In this document: in pieces, positions 9,239-19,095 of the stretch
Layout: the number at the start of each line of letters is the position of its first letter
How positions within the stretch are numbered: the stretch's first letter is position 1
From: an uncultured Armatimonadota bacterium
GTDB lineage: Bacteria > Armatimonadota > Fimbriimonadia > Fimbriimonadales > Fimbriimonadaceae
DNA length: 64,000 nt
Reading direction: 5' to 3'
NCBI GenBank assembly: GCA_903927025.1
Contig: CAIYLG010000062.1
Span: 1-64,000, forward strand
The notes under the pieces: generated by a model
Seen by the model: the letters and a program-made list of their open reading frames with translations, nothing else
The model's database searches: none
What the model was told of the DNA's origin: nothing
Made by a program: the position numbers and the translations under genes

Positions 9239-10837
9239 TTATTTGGGGTCTGCACCGAACACTTGACGCGCAAGCTGTTCCAGCTTCGAACCTTCTGCGG
9301 GCAATTCTACCGCGATTGAATCTTCTTGGCTTGCCTCGCGACGTCTTACCGTATATTCAACGGTGGTTTCCGATCCAAAATGGCGCTGTACATACTCAAG
9401 CACCACTGCCTTCGCTTTCGGCTTCTCGCCCAGCCATTCGTAATAGCTCTGTCCAATTTCGATCGTGAGTTTGTTGCCTTCCTGAGAAACAACCGCATCC
9501 TGGAGTTTTCGGCCCAGACTTGCTGACAATACGGTGATTTCGGACAGAGCGATAGCCCAAGGCGTGCCATGCGCCGCCTGTGCCTGGGGAGCGGGTTCCT
9601 CTGGGGATGGAGCGGCAACTGCAGGCTCTGCGGGCTTCGCAGGTTCGACAGTCTTGGCCGGCTCAGTTACCCTTGGCTGCGAAACAGGGGCGGGGGCAAT
9701 TACAGGCTTGTGAGAGTGAGATTCGTGAGACGTCGACTTGGCTGGAGCGTGCACTGGCTCCTGCGAAATGCGAATGAGTTCCGCCTCTAGCCAAATTCGT
9801 GGGATCGACACGTCTCGAATATCGTGATGCGTCTTCGACAATTCGCCCCTTAATCGCAGAATAGTTTCGCGTCCAACTCGTGAAGCTGTCTCGAACAGAG
9901 ACGCCTCACGCGTCGCTTCAAGACCGCTTTGCGTTGCTATCTGATATGAGGCCCGTGTGAGGTCCGCTAGGCGATACATCATGGAGTCAAGGAGCGCCCT
10001 AGGGTCTCTGCCCAGCCGGGCAACTTCGGAAAGATGTTCCATGATTCCTGGAATATCCTTGGCTGACATCGCCAGTAAGAGCGCGTCGACTAGCTCCTCA
10101 TTGACCAGCCCCAACTGATCGTACACCTGCTGGAGCTTGATGTTGCCATCCGCAGTTAAGATCGCTTGCTCCAGAAGGGTGAGCGCGTCTCGGTAGCCAC
10201 CATCCGCCATTCTGGCGATTGCTGAAAGCGCCGCCGGTTCGGCCTGAATTCCTTCTGACTCCGCAACGTACGAAATTCGCCCGATGAGATCCTCCATCGT
10301 TGCCCGATGAAACTCATACTTTTGGCACCGCGACCGAATCGTAGGAGGAACCTTGTTGTATTCGGTGGTTGCAAGAACAAAGATAACGTGAGCAGGAGGC
10401 TCTTCGATGGTCTTCAACAAGGCATCAAATGCCTTGGAAGACAGGTCGTGGACCTCGTCAATAATGTAGATCTTGTAGCGGCAGATCATCGGCATGTACT
10501 CCGATGCTTCAACTATCTGCTGTCGAATCTCATCGACGCCAGACTCGCTGGCGGCGTCCATTTCGATGACATCCACGCAGTTGCCAGCGGCAATCGCCAT
10601 GCAGGTATCGCACGTGCCGTCCGGTTCAGCTATCGGCCCAGCTTCGCAGCAGAGTGCCTTAGCCAAAAGGCGCGCGGTGGATGTTTTGCCGGTACCCCTC
10701 GGGCCAGTGAAAAGATAACTGTGGGCGATACGACCCGAAGTGATGGCGTTCTGGATCGTTCGTACGACGTGGTCTTGCCCGATAAGGTCAGAAAATGTCT
10801 GGCTTCGATATTTCCGGTAAAGGGAGAGGTAGGCCAC
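9239..10837 (-). CDS. dnaX: DNA polymerase III subunit gamma/tau
   Basis: This is the AAA+ clamp-loader subunit that loads the sliding clamp for chromosomal replication. Residues 1-360 carry the AAA+ core: Walker A GPRGTGKT at 45-52, a cysteine zinc module around 64-87, Walker B IIDEVH at 125-130, and SRC sensor region IRSRCQKYEF. A Pro/Ala-rich linker (about 375-425) joins to a small C-terminal domain of tau type. The start is a GTG giving MAYLSLYRKYRSQTF, the canonical N-terminus. The SRP RNA gene lies 63 bases upstream and ebfC-recR downstream, the same arrangement as scr-dnaX-yaaK-recR of Bacillus. Confidence 0.97.
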   Translation of the reverse strand: MAYLSLYRKYRSQTFSDLIGQDHVVRTIQNAITSGRIAHSYLFTGPRGTGKTSTARLLAKALCCEAGPIAEPDGTCDTCMAIAAGNCVDVIEMDAASESGVDEIRQQIVEASEYMPMICRYKIYIIDEVHDLSSKAFDALLKTIEEPPAHVIFVLATTEYNKVPPTIRSRCQKYEFHRATMEDLIGRISYVAESEGIQAEPAALSAIARMADGGYRDALTLLEQAILTADGNIKLQQVYDQLGLVNEELVDALLLAMSAKDIPGIMEHLSEVARLGRDPRALLDSMMYRLADLTRASYQIATQSGLEATREASLFETASRVGRETILRLRGELSKTHHDIRDVSIPRIWLEAELIRISQEPVHAPAKSTSHESHSHKPVIAPAPVSQPRVTEPAKTVEPAKPAEPAVAAPSPEEPAPQAQAAHGTPWAIALSEITVLSASLGRKLQDAVVSQEGNKLTIEIGQSYYEWLGEKPKAKAVVLEYVQRHFGSETTVEYTVRRREASQEDSIAVELPAEGSKLEQLARQVFGADPK

Positions 10838-10897
10838 GATAACTGGGAACGAACGTTTGGGCTATGAGGCCCCAGACCTAAAAAAGCAAAAGCTCCA

Positions 10898-10998
10898 AGA
10901 CGCCGGGAATGGTGCGTCGCACAGAGAATCGACTTACCGCTGCTACCTTCCGGTCCTGACGGGATTCACCGACCTGCTGCCGCGCAGTTCCCGGCGGT
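10898..10998 (-). ncRNA. ffs: Signal recognition particle RNA (4.5S, small bacterial type)
   Basis: Read on the minus strand, the sequence contains the invariant SRP domain IV core GTCAGGACCGGAAGGTAGCA (10959-10940), including the GGAA tetraloop and the symmetric and asymmetric loops that bind Ffh. The ends pair as CGCCGGGAA (10996-10988) with TTCCCGGCG (10909-10901), giving a hairpin of about 96-100 nt as expected for the small bacterial form. A T-rich tract follows the 3' end (about 10886-10880), serving as a weak terminator. It lies directly upstream of dnaX, a widely conserved position. The ends are approximate. Confidence 0.92.
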
Positions 10999-11023
10999 CT
11001 ACTGAGTTTAGCAGACCGCCGGG
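10990..11023. other. Strong hairpin overlapping the 5' end of the SRP RNA
   Basis: An 11-bp GC-rich inverted repeat (10990-11000 and 11013-11023, 12-base loop) lies between the end of the TPR gene (11049) and the SRP RNA. No T-run follows on either strand, so it is not a classical terminator. Its left arm overlaps the 5' strand of the SRP RNA terminal helix, so in a read-through transcript the two structures would exclude each other. Confidence 0.7.
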
Positions 11024-11048
11024 GGCGACTGGAGCTTTGCGAGAGGAA

Positions 11049-12428
11049 CTACTTTCCGCCTACACCCGATCTCAGCGAAGGCACCTTAAGGATGACATCG
11101 TCATTCGATCCGGAGTCGGAGTTCGATTCATGATAGTTAGCAGTTTTCGCAATCGGCGTCTTGTCTACCCACTCTCCATACCGAAGAATCTGATCCTTCG
11201 TGAGTTCGAGGGTTGCATAGACAACTCGCTGATTTTTGCGAACATCGGTATTGATGAAGTTCTTGTCGGTCATACCCTGTCCACTCCATCCAAACTTGTC
11301 TTGGATGTGAGGAGGAGCGCTTCTAGGATTGTAGTAGAACTCGAGCACGTACTTGTCCTTGGTGAACGGGTACATGGTTGGGTCCTTGCTCATGTCGACC
11401 TTCTTGTTGAAGCGACGGTTCTTTACGAACAGCTGCTCCTGCATAAAGGTCTGATCCTTAGGAGGGTCTAGGTTGACCGAATCTCGGGCATCCCATTCCA
11501 GTTCCGCACCGTGGGCTCCTGGGAAATCCTTGTCGCGAAGCACGGCTCGGATTCTGGTGCCTACAGGGAGAACGTTCCATGTTCCTTCGAAGCGAATCAC
11601 TCGCGGCTCAACGACCGTAGCCTTGACCGAGAATCCAACATCGAATGGAGGATAGACGTCATAACCGTTGAGCGGCCGACCGTCTTTCTCCGCTACATAG
11701 CCTCGCTGAACAGCACGGACAAGCATATTGTCAAGGTTGCCTTCCAGCGTATCACGGTTTTGGTGATTGCTGAACGCGGCTTCGTTGGCAAACTGCTTGA
11801 GCGACTGATCGTAGAGACGGTAGTAGGTATCGATGCTCTTATTGATCTCACCGGTTCGCTGGTAGGCCATACCGAGGAGGTTCTTACGAGCAGGCAACAT
11901 GTCCGGCCTTTCTTGAGCTTTCAGGAACCACTTGACTGCGTTATCGTAGTCGTCGTCAATCTTGTGGTACCACATCCATCCTTCTTCGAAGAACAGCTCA
12001 TAGGTGTCCGGATTGTGAAGCGTTCCCTCTTTACCCAGCGCCAAGGCAGACGGAATGTACCGTCGGTCTGAGCGTTGCTCTTCGTCCGTGAAGTTGTAGC
12101 CGATGTGCCACATACCCGTTGCATAGACGTCAATTTCATTTGGGTCCAGCATGGTCACGAGACGGATAAGGGGAAGAATCGCGTCATAGTTGCCCTGGTC
12201 AAAGAACGAGTCCGCTTTAACCCATAGGATTCCAGCGGTGATCTCTCGGAAACCGCCCAATACAGCCAGGATCTGATCTGGCGACATTGCATTGGACAGC
12301 AGCTTGCCCTTTCCAGGATTGTAGTTCTTGGTCCACAAGTCGAAGATGACCGCGCGCTGAAGGGCCCCTTGGACAATAAATCCAAGAATGAGCGCAATCA
12401 GCAGTTTGGGACTGGTCTTCTGCTTCAT
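11049..12428 (-). CDS. Membrane-anchored TPR-like protein of the ABC exporter operon
   Basis: This 459-residue protein has an N-terminal hydrophobic anchor (about residues 8-27). Tetratricopeptide-like helices follow at about 60-215, including a MAYQRTGEINKSIDTYYRLYD repeat unit (abridged here), so it probably faces the outside of the cytoplasmic membrane. The C-terminal half is rich in beta strand and acidic/aromatic residues and has no family I recognise. Its start is 3 bases downstream of the stop of the ABC permease gene, so it is the third gene of the ATPase-permease-TPR operon. It may be an accessory or substrate-handling subunit. That role is inferred only from position. Confidence 0.75.
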   Translation of the reverse strand: MKQKTSPKLLIALILGFIVQGALQRAVIFDLWTKNYNPGKGKLLSNAMSPDQILAVLGGFREITAGILWVKADSFFDQGNYDAILPLIRLVTMLDPNEIDVYATGMWHIGYNFTDEEQRSDRRYIPSALALGKEGTLHNPDTYELFFEEGWMWYHKIDDDYDNAVKWFLKAQERPDMLPARKNLLGMAYQRTGEINKSIDTYYRLYDQSLKQFANEAAFSNHQNRDTLEGNLDNMLVRAVQRGYVAEKDGRPLNGYDVYPPFDVGFSVKATVVEPRVIRFEGTWNVLPVGTRIRAVLRDKDFPGAHGAELEWDARDSVNLDPPKDQTFMQEQLFVKNRRFNKKVDMSKDPTMYPFTKDKYVLEFYYNPRSAPPHIQDKFGWSGQGMTDKNFINTDVRKNQRVVYATLELTKDQILRYGEWVDKTPIAKTANYHESNSDSGSNDDVILKVPSLRSGVGGK

Positions 12429-12431
12429 GAA

Positions 12432-13223
12432 TTAGACCTCTCTGCGATCAAAGATCAGAATGCCGATGATCAGCAGGATGCTGATATAGACCACGCCGTA
12501 AACGGTGACGCCCAAGAAATAGCGCCCTTCGTTCTGAATCTGCTGGGTCGGGTTGATGATCGGGTTCTGAACGTTGTAGTTGGCAAAGTTCGGAAGGAAC
12601 GTGTTCACGCCCTGGGCAATCAGCTTCACCATCGGAGCCGTGTTCTTGTTCTCTTGAAGAGTTTGGAACAGCGGGTTGAAGAACGTGCCCACGAGGAACA
12701 CGCCAATCGATAGGAAGAAGTTCACCAGAGGTGGGAGGAACGTAGAGAAGAAGATCCCCACAGCGGCCAGCAGGCACATTTGGATGAAATACATCGCCGG
12801 ACCCTTGAGAAGGTCGGCAATTTCACCCGGGTTCTTACTCTGCTGCTGCAGGAAGAACATTACGCCCATGACGGCAGACATCATCGACATCATCAGCAAC
12901 AGTGAGAGCACTGCGCCCAGATACTTCCCGACGAGGAACTGCCAGCGCTGAACCGGTTTGGAGAGAATCGTGTAGATCGTTCTCCGCTCAATTTCGTTCG
13001 GAATCATATAGACCGTCAAAATGACGGCGATGATCATACTCACGCCCTGAATGACACCGAGCATGAACGCTCGAAGAACCGTCGTTTCAGATCGTGCAGA
13101 AAGAATTCCAAGGCCTGGCGCGACAACAATAAAAAGCACGCCGATGAGGAGAATAACCAGCAGAACACGTCTGCGGATAGCCTCACCCACCGTCGTAGCG
13201 GCAATGGAGAGAATCGGTCTCAA
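12432..13223 (-). CDS. ABC-2 type transporter permease
   Basis: This 263-residue integral membrane protein has about six hydrophobic segments (for example around 17-40, 55-72, 100-125, 145-185 and 235-258) and the cytoplasmic EIERRTIYTILSKPVQRWQF motif (shown here in part) typical of ABC-2 permeases of the NatB/GldF/DUF3526 kind. It would form the membrane channel of an exporter. It overlaps the ATPase gene by 4 bases, which indicates translational coupling. The substrate is unknown. Confidence 0.88.
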   Translation of the reverse strand: MRPILSIAATTVGEAIRRRVLLVILLIGVLFIVVAPGLGILSARSETTVLRAFMLGVIQGVSMIIAVILTVYMIPNEIERRTIYTILSKPVQRWQFLVGKYLGAVLSLLLMMSMMSAVMGVMFFLQQQSKNPGEIADLLKGPAMYFIQMCLLAAVGIFFSTFLPPLVNFFLSIGVFLVGTFFNPLFQTLQENKNTAPMVKLIAQGVNTFLPNFANYNVQNPIINPTQQIQNEGRYFLGVTVYGVVYISILLIIGILIFDRREV

Positions 13224-14140
13224 GATTTGACTCCTGGCGTCGAGACTGTCTCAACGAATAGGTCTTCGAGTCTCTTTCGTCGTGGAACGACGCTGATGAC
13301 TCGTCCTTTGTGGGCTCGAATCGCGTCGATAACGCTGTTCGGGTCGTTCTCTTCTGGCATATCCAGAAGCAGTCCGCTCGGCAACGTTCGGATATTCGCA
13401 TCAACGATGTTGAAATCGGAAAGCAACGATGCTGGAACATCCTCGGCAGTGATCTCAATGCGTCCGCCCTTGAGAAGCTCGGTCAGCTTGCCCTGAGCAG
13501 CAATCACGCCTCGATTGATAATGGCAACACGGTCGCAGATCAGTTCAACTTCACTGAGCTCGTGGCTGGAGATGAAAACGGTTCGTCCTTCGTCGCGGAA
13601 ACTGAGGATGAGGTCTCGGATCTCTCGGTGAGCGATTGGGTCAAGACCACCCGTTGGCTCGTCTAGGAATAGAAGCTTTGGATCGTTGAGAAGGCTTTGT
13701 GCCAATCCAACGCGCTGCTGCATACCCTTCGAATAGTTCGAGATGGGCTTGGTCATGTCTCGATGAAGGTTGACCTTCTCGAGGAGCTGAACAAACTTCT
13801 CCTTATCCGTAATTCCGAACAATGAGCCGTAGAACTTCAAAAGTTCCAGACCCGTCATATGCTCGTAATAGTATGGGCGTTCAGGCAGATAGCTGATGAG
13901 GCGATGGACGTCCATGTCCCCGATTTCCTTGCCGAGGACGTAGCCCTCGCCTGAAGTCGGGTAGATGATGCCCAGCAACATCTTGATAGTAGTAGTCTTT
14001 CCTGCTCCGTTAGGACCCAGAAATCCGAAAATCTCACCCTCCTCCACGTGGAGGTCGAGATGATCGACGACGTTGATCGTTCCGGCTTGTCGTGCTTTGT
14101 AGCTCTTCGTTAGCTGTTTGGTTTCGATGGCGGCGGCCAA
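13220..14140 (-). CDS. ABC transporter ATP-binding protein (ABC-2 exporter)
   Basis: This 306-residue nucleotide-binding subunit powers the permease encoded next to it. Walker A GPNGAGKT is at 42-50, the signature YSKGMQQR at about 136-143, Walker B LLFLDEP at about 156-162 and the switch His in ISSHEL. The C-terminal ~80 residues form the extra domain of CcmA/NatA-type exporters. It is the first gene of a three-gene operon. On the minus strand a TATACT (14180-14175) lies 34 bases upstream of the start codon and could be the -10 element, but no clear -35 was seen. Confidence 0.93.
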   Translation of the reverse strand: MAAAIETKQLTKSYKARQAGTINVVDHLDLHVEEGEIFGFLGPNGAGKTTTIKMLLGIIYPTSGEGYVLGKEIGDMDVHRLISYLPERPYYYEHMTGLELLKFYGSLFGITDKEKFVQLLEKVNLHRDMTKPISNYSKGMQQRVGLAQSLLNDPKLLFLDEPTGGLDPIAHREIRDLILSFRDEGRTVFISSHELSEVELICDRVAIINRGVIAAQGKLTELLKGGRIEITAEDVPASLLSDFNIVDANIRTLPSGLLLDMPEENDPNSVIDAIRAHKGRVISVVPRRKRLEDLFVETVSTPGVKS

Positions 14141-14699
14141 GGGCTGCGCACCTCCCTAAGTAGGTTGGATTGGGAGTATACACCTAGGATCGGGTTCAGC
14201 CGAGCCTAAGCTGACTTCAGTGCTGTCTGCGCCACAAGATTCCCTAACTGGGCCATCTCTTAACACGATCGCAATAATGACAGGGAAAACGCCCCGACCA
14301 GGTATTTGCGGCAACATAAGCAACATCAATCATCGCGGTCTCCCACTGGAATCCGCCTATACTGCAACCACGGGCAAGCTCCAAAAGTTCTCACAGTTCA
14401 AAGAAATTTGAACAATTGGAAGAACGAGGTCTTGTTCTCTTACTCGCGGGGACGTGCTTTGCTCTCCTTTCAACGTCCCCGCGCTTTTTCCTTCTGGTCA
14501 ATGGAGACCGGAATGCGCCTTAGCAATCTATCTGCTCGGCCAAAATTAGATGTCCAAAATCTAGAATTCAGGTTCAGTTGAACCTGTATGCCGCAACATG
14601 TCCTTCCGCGCACCAGAAAACAATGGCTGTGCCGCCTAGGGCTTCTCAGACTTCAGGCGTGCCTGAGAAGGATTCAAAATTCAAAGCTTTCCAGACGTC
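14141..14699. other. 559-base intergenic region with several inverted repeats
   Basis: No convincing protein-coding frame was seen here. A 63-codon frame at 14220-14411 has no family resemblance and no ribosome-binding site. The region contains: a 7-bp hairpin (14396-14402/14407-14413), a strong plus-strand intrinsic terminator (14445-14483), an 18-base perfect inverted repeat CAGGTTCAGTTGAACCTG (14569-14586), and an 8-bp inverted repeat (14642-14649/14663-14670) just past the 3' end of the amidohydrolase gene. The flanking genes are both on the minus strand, so the plus-strand terminator has no annotated gene to serve. Confidence 0.7.
14445..14490 (+). terminator. Plus-strand Rho-independent terminator without an annotated upstream gene
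   Basis: A perfect 11-bp stem CGCGGGGACGT/ACGTCCCCGCG (14445-14455 and 14473-14483) is followed by CTTTTTCCTT. This is the form of a strong intrinsic terminator on the plus strand. Upstream plus-strand sequence contains two smaller hairpins but no clear gene, which makes a small RNA transcribed from roughly 14.2-14.4 kb the simplest explanation. Confidence 0.7.
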
Positions 14700-15890
14700 C
14701 TATTTGCTCTGCGCAAGCTCACACATCAGTCGCACGCCAGTTGGGATTGCATGATCATTGAAATCGAATTCCGGGGAGTGAAGATTGGGATAGCTTTCAC
14801 GACCATCCGGAAGGAGCCCGAGAAAGAAAAATGAAGCGGGCACTTCTCGGCCGTAAAAGCTGAAGTCTTCGCCACCCATGGTCGGATGAGCCTCTTCGTG
14901 CACGAAGTCGCTGCCGAGCACCCGGGAGGCAACTTGACGAAACTCATCGGTAAGGGTTGGATCATTGAAGGTCACTGGATATGCTCCAATCCACTCCACG
15001 GAGGCAGATCCACCGAACGCGGCGGCAACATTCTCAGATATCTCACCAATCTTTCGCTTACCCAACTCGTTGGTCGCGTCATTAAGTGCGCGTAGGGTTC
15101 CGCTGAGCTTCGCAGAATCCGGAATAACGTTGTGGGCGACTCCGGCGATAACCTGACCGACCGTTACCACCACTGAGTCCACGGGGTTTACAGACCTTGA
15201 GGCAATGGTTTGGAGAGCGGTGATAATGTGCGCCGCAATGACAATTGGGTCTATACCTGCATTCGGTTGGGCGGCATGCGCGCCTTTACCCTTGATGTGC
15301 ACCACGAACTGGCTTGCCGCGGCCAGCAGCGGCCCGTTTCGAGTCGTCACGTGGCCAACTTTGATATTGGGAAACCCGTGCAGCCCAAAGATCGCATCTG
15401 CTGGTCGCCCAATGAGAGCGCCGCGAAGAGCCCCTTCAATACACATCTTCTCTCCACCTGCTCCACCCTCTTCGGCAGGCTGAAAAACGAGAAGAACATT
15501 GTTGCGACGCTCAGGCAGCTTCTTCAGCAGGCTGGCCGTGGTCATCAAGATGGTTGTATGGCCATCGTGTCCGCAGGCGTGCATCACACCCGGAGTCGTC
15601 GACTGGTACTCCACCCCTGTATTCTCAAGAATGGGGAGAGCGTCCATGTCCGCCCGAAGTGCCACCGTGCGCGCCGAACCGGCGTCAGTGGTGGCTGGGA
15701 TCCACCCCAAAACTCCAGTTCCCCCCGCAACTCCCAACTTGAATTCAATTCCAAGCGCAGAAAGATGTCGCTGAACGACCTCACTGGTCCGAGTTTCCTT
15801 GTAGCCCAATTCAGGATGGGCATGCAAATCGTGGCGCGTGGCAACAGCCGCCGGCAGTTCGTCTTGCACAAGGTTGCTAAGGGGGGACAT
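14700..15890 (-). CDS. M20 family amidohydrolase (N-acyl amino acid / hippurate hydrolase type)
   Basis: This 396-residue cytosolic zinc hydrolase of the M20D family cleaves amide bonds of N-acylated amino acids or related conjugates. Motifs visible are RADMDALP at 79-86, the metal-binding HACGHDGH at 104-111, QPAEEGGAG at 137-145, HGFPN around 171, and the late MGGEDFSFY metal site near the C-terminus. The start ATG is at 15890. It stands alone between the non-coding region and atpC. The exact acyl substrate cannot be predicted from the sequence. Confidence 0.92.
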   Translation of the reverse strand: MSPLSNLVQDELPAAVATRHDLHAHPELGYKETRTSEVVQRHLSALGIEFKLGVAGGTGVLGWIPATTDAGSARTVALRADMDALPILENTGVEYQSTTPGVMHACGHDGHTTILMTTASLLKKLPERRNNVLLVFQPAEEGGAGGEKMCIEGALRGALIGRPADAIFGLHGFPNIKVGHVTTRNGPLLAAASQFVVHIKGKGAHAAQPNAGIDPIVIAAHIITALQTIASRSVNPVDSVVVTVGQVIAGVAHNVIPDSAKLSGTLRALNDATNELGKRKIGEISENVAAAFGGSASVEWIGAYPVTFNDPTLTDEFRQVASRVLGSDFVHEEAHPTMGGEDFSFYGREVPASFFFLGLLPDGRESYPNLHSPEFDFNDHAIPTGVRLMCELAQSK

Positions 15891-16011
15891 GGCGATATCC
15901 TACCACCGGAATATCCATTCTTGGGTTGTTGGTGCGGGCCTCCTATCACGTATCGAATCCAGCCCAAAGGTGGAGACTGATTCGATGGCTGTACTTTCGG
16001 ATGCGAGCCTC

Positions 16012-16045
16012 AAAAAAAAGTGCCCGGGCAAATCGCCCGGGCACT
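16012..16045 (-). terminator. Rho-independent terminator of atpD-atpC
   Basis: An 11-bp stem AGTGCCCGGGC/GCCCGGGCACT (16019-16029 and 16035-16045, 5-base loop) is followed on the minus strand by a run of eight T residues (A-run 16012-16019 on the plus strand). It lies 16 bases after the atpC stop codon. Confidence 0.92.
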
Positions 16046-16061
16046 CCGTGAATTTTTCGTC

Positions 16062-16469
16062 TTAGCGAACTACGCGTGCAGCCTTGATTCGGCTGACAGC
16101 TCGCTCAACTTCCATGACGGCATCCGAGCTATCAACCTTACTGTCTTCCCCGCGAAGAGCCTTGCGCGCTTCCTCGAGGTGAGCTTCTGCTTGCGAAAGA
16201 TCAACGTCAACAGCCTTTTCGGCTTCATCGGCGAGGATCGTAACACGATCCGCCTTGACCTCAATAAACCCGCCGCCAACATAAATGTAGTGACGGTTGG
16301 TTGTTGAGTCGGCGTATTCCACCAAGCCTGGCTTCAATGCGGCAATGATCGGTTCGTGACCGGCCATCACTCCAAAGTAGCCTTCCGTACCGGGGGCGAT
16401 CAGAGAGGCAACGCTCTCCTCAACCACCAGCTTGTCCGGTGCGACAACCGACAGCAAGAACTGAGCCAT
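16062..16469 (-). CDS. atpC: ATP synthase F1 epsilon subunit
   Basis: This 135-residue subunit couples rotation of the central stalk and can inhibit ATP hydrolysis. It has the N-terminal beta-sandwich with VVAPDKLVVEESVASLIAPGTEG, GYFGVMAGHEP and YVGGGFIEVKADRVTILADEAE segments (each abridged) and a two-helix C-terminal domain. It starts 4 bases after the atpD stop codon and is followed by a terminator, so atpD-atpC is a complete two-gene unit. Confidence 0.95.
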   Translation of the reverse strand: MAQFLLSVVAPDKLVVEESVASLIAPGTEGYFGVMAGHEPIIAALKPGLVEYADSTTNRHYIYVGGGFIEVKADRVTILADEAEKAVDVDLSQAEAHLEEARKALRGEDSKVDSSDAVMEVERAVSRIKAARVVR

Positions 16470-16473
16470 TTGC

Positions 16474-18289
<1,816 letters not shown>

Positions 18290-19093
18290 ATGAATCGCTT
18301 TTTCAACTGGATCAAGGCTCTCTTCAACCGCACGATGGACAAGGTAGAGAGTCCAGACATCATGCTCGACCAAGCACGTCGAGACATGCAGAACGCTCTT
18401 ATCGCGAACAGGGAAAAGGCCGTTCAGGCGATCACCCAGAAAAACCGCCTTCAAGGCATGCTGGACGAAGCAAAAAAGAAGTCTGCCGAGCTTGAAGCGC
18501 GCGCAACGATGGCGCTGAAGCAGGGAGACCGCGAGCTCGCCACCCAGTTCATGCGCGAGAAGATGAACAACGACGCCTCGGTCACCACCCTCCAGCAGTC
18601 CTATGACAGCGCGGCGGCAACTGTGGACCAGGTTAAAGTTGCGATTAAACGCCAGGAAGAGGAAGTCCGAAAGAAGACTGGTGAAGCGCTTGCACTCAAA
18701 GCTCAGTGGAAGCAGGCTCAAATTCAGAACTCCATCTCCAAGGCACTCGATGGACTGACCTTTGAGAATCAGTTCGAGGGATTTGGAGCGGCTCAGGAAA
18801 AAATTCGAGAAGCTCAAAGCGAAGCAAGCGCTCGTCAAGAGATGTTTGGATCTTCCCTTCAGGGCAAGATCCTAACCATGGACGACAAGGCTCGAGACAT
18901 GGAAGCGGAAAGCGAGTTGGACAAGCTCGAAGAGCGACTTGGACTCAAGGCTGCTCCAGCGCCAGCCGTTCAGGAAACCCAATCAGTTGGTGTGGGTGGT
19001 GCTCCTGCCGCAGCCGCGGCAAATGGCGTAACTGCCAGCGAAGCCGAGAAGCAGCTCGAAGAGCTAGAGAAGCGACTCAACTCTAACCAATAG
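18290..19093 (+). CDS. pspA: PspA/IM30 family membrane-stress protein
   Basis: This 267-residue protein belongs to the PspA/Vipp1 (ESCRT-III-like) family, which polymerises on the inner face of the cytoplasmic membrane to maintain its integrity. It shows the family start MNRFFNWIKALFNRTMDKVE (amphipathic helix), then long coiled-coil helices from about 25 to 190 with a heptad-like Lys/Glu/Gln/Ala pattern. An Ala/Pro-rich linker (about 222-245) and a short C-terminal helix of Glu/Lys repeats follow. It is transcribed alone, divergently from atpD, and converges with the glycosyltransferase gene. Confidence 0.93.
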   Translation: MNRFFNWIKALFNRTMDKVESPDIMLDQARRDMQNALIANREKAVQAITQKNRLQGMLDEAKKKSAELEARATMALKQGDRELATQFMREKMNNDASVTTLQQSYDSAAATVDQVKVAIKRQEEEVRKKTGEALALKAQWKQAQIQNSISKALDGLTFENQFEGFGAAQEKIREAQSEASARQEMFGSSLQGKILTMDDKARDMEAESELDKLEERLGLKAAPAPAVQETQSVGVGGAPAAAAANGVTASEAEKQLEELEKRLNSNQ

Positions 19094-19095
19094 AA

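Noticed and set aside
11118-11135. GTTCGATTC stretch resembling a tRNA T-loop
   Set aside because: Lies in a coding region and lacks any matching acceptor or anticodon stems.
14220-14411. 63-codon plus-strand frame in the intergenic region
   Set aside because: No ribosome-binding site, no recognisable features, and it ends before the terminator hairpins; a structured RNA fits better.
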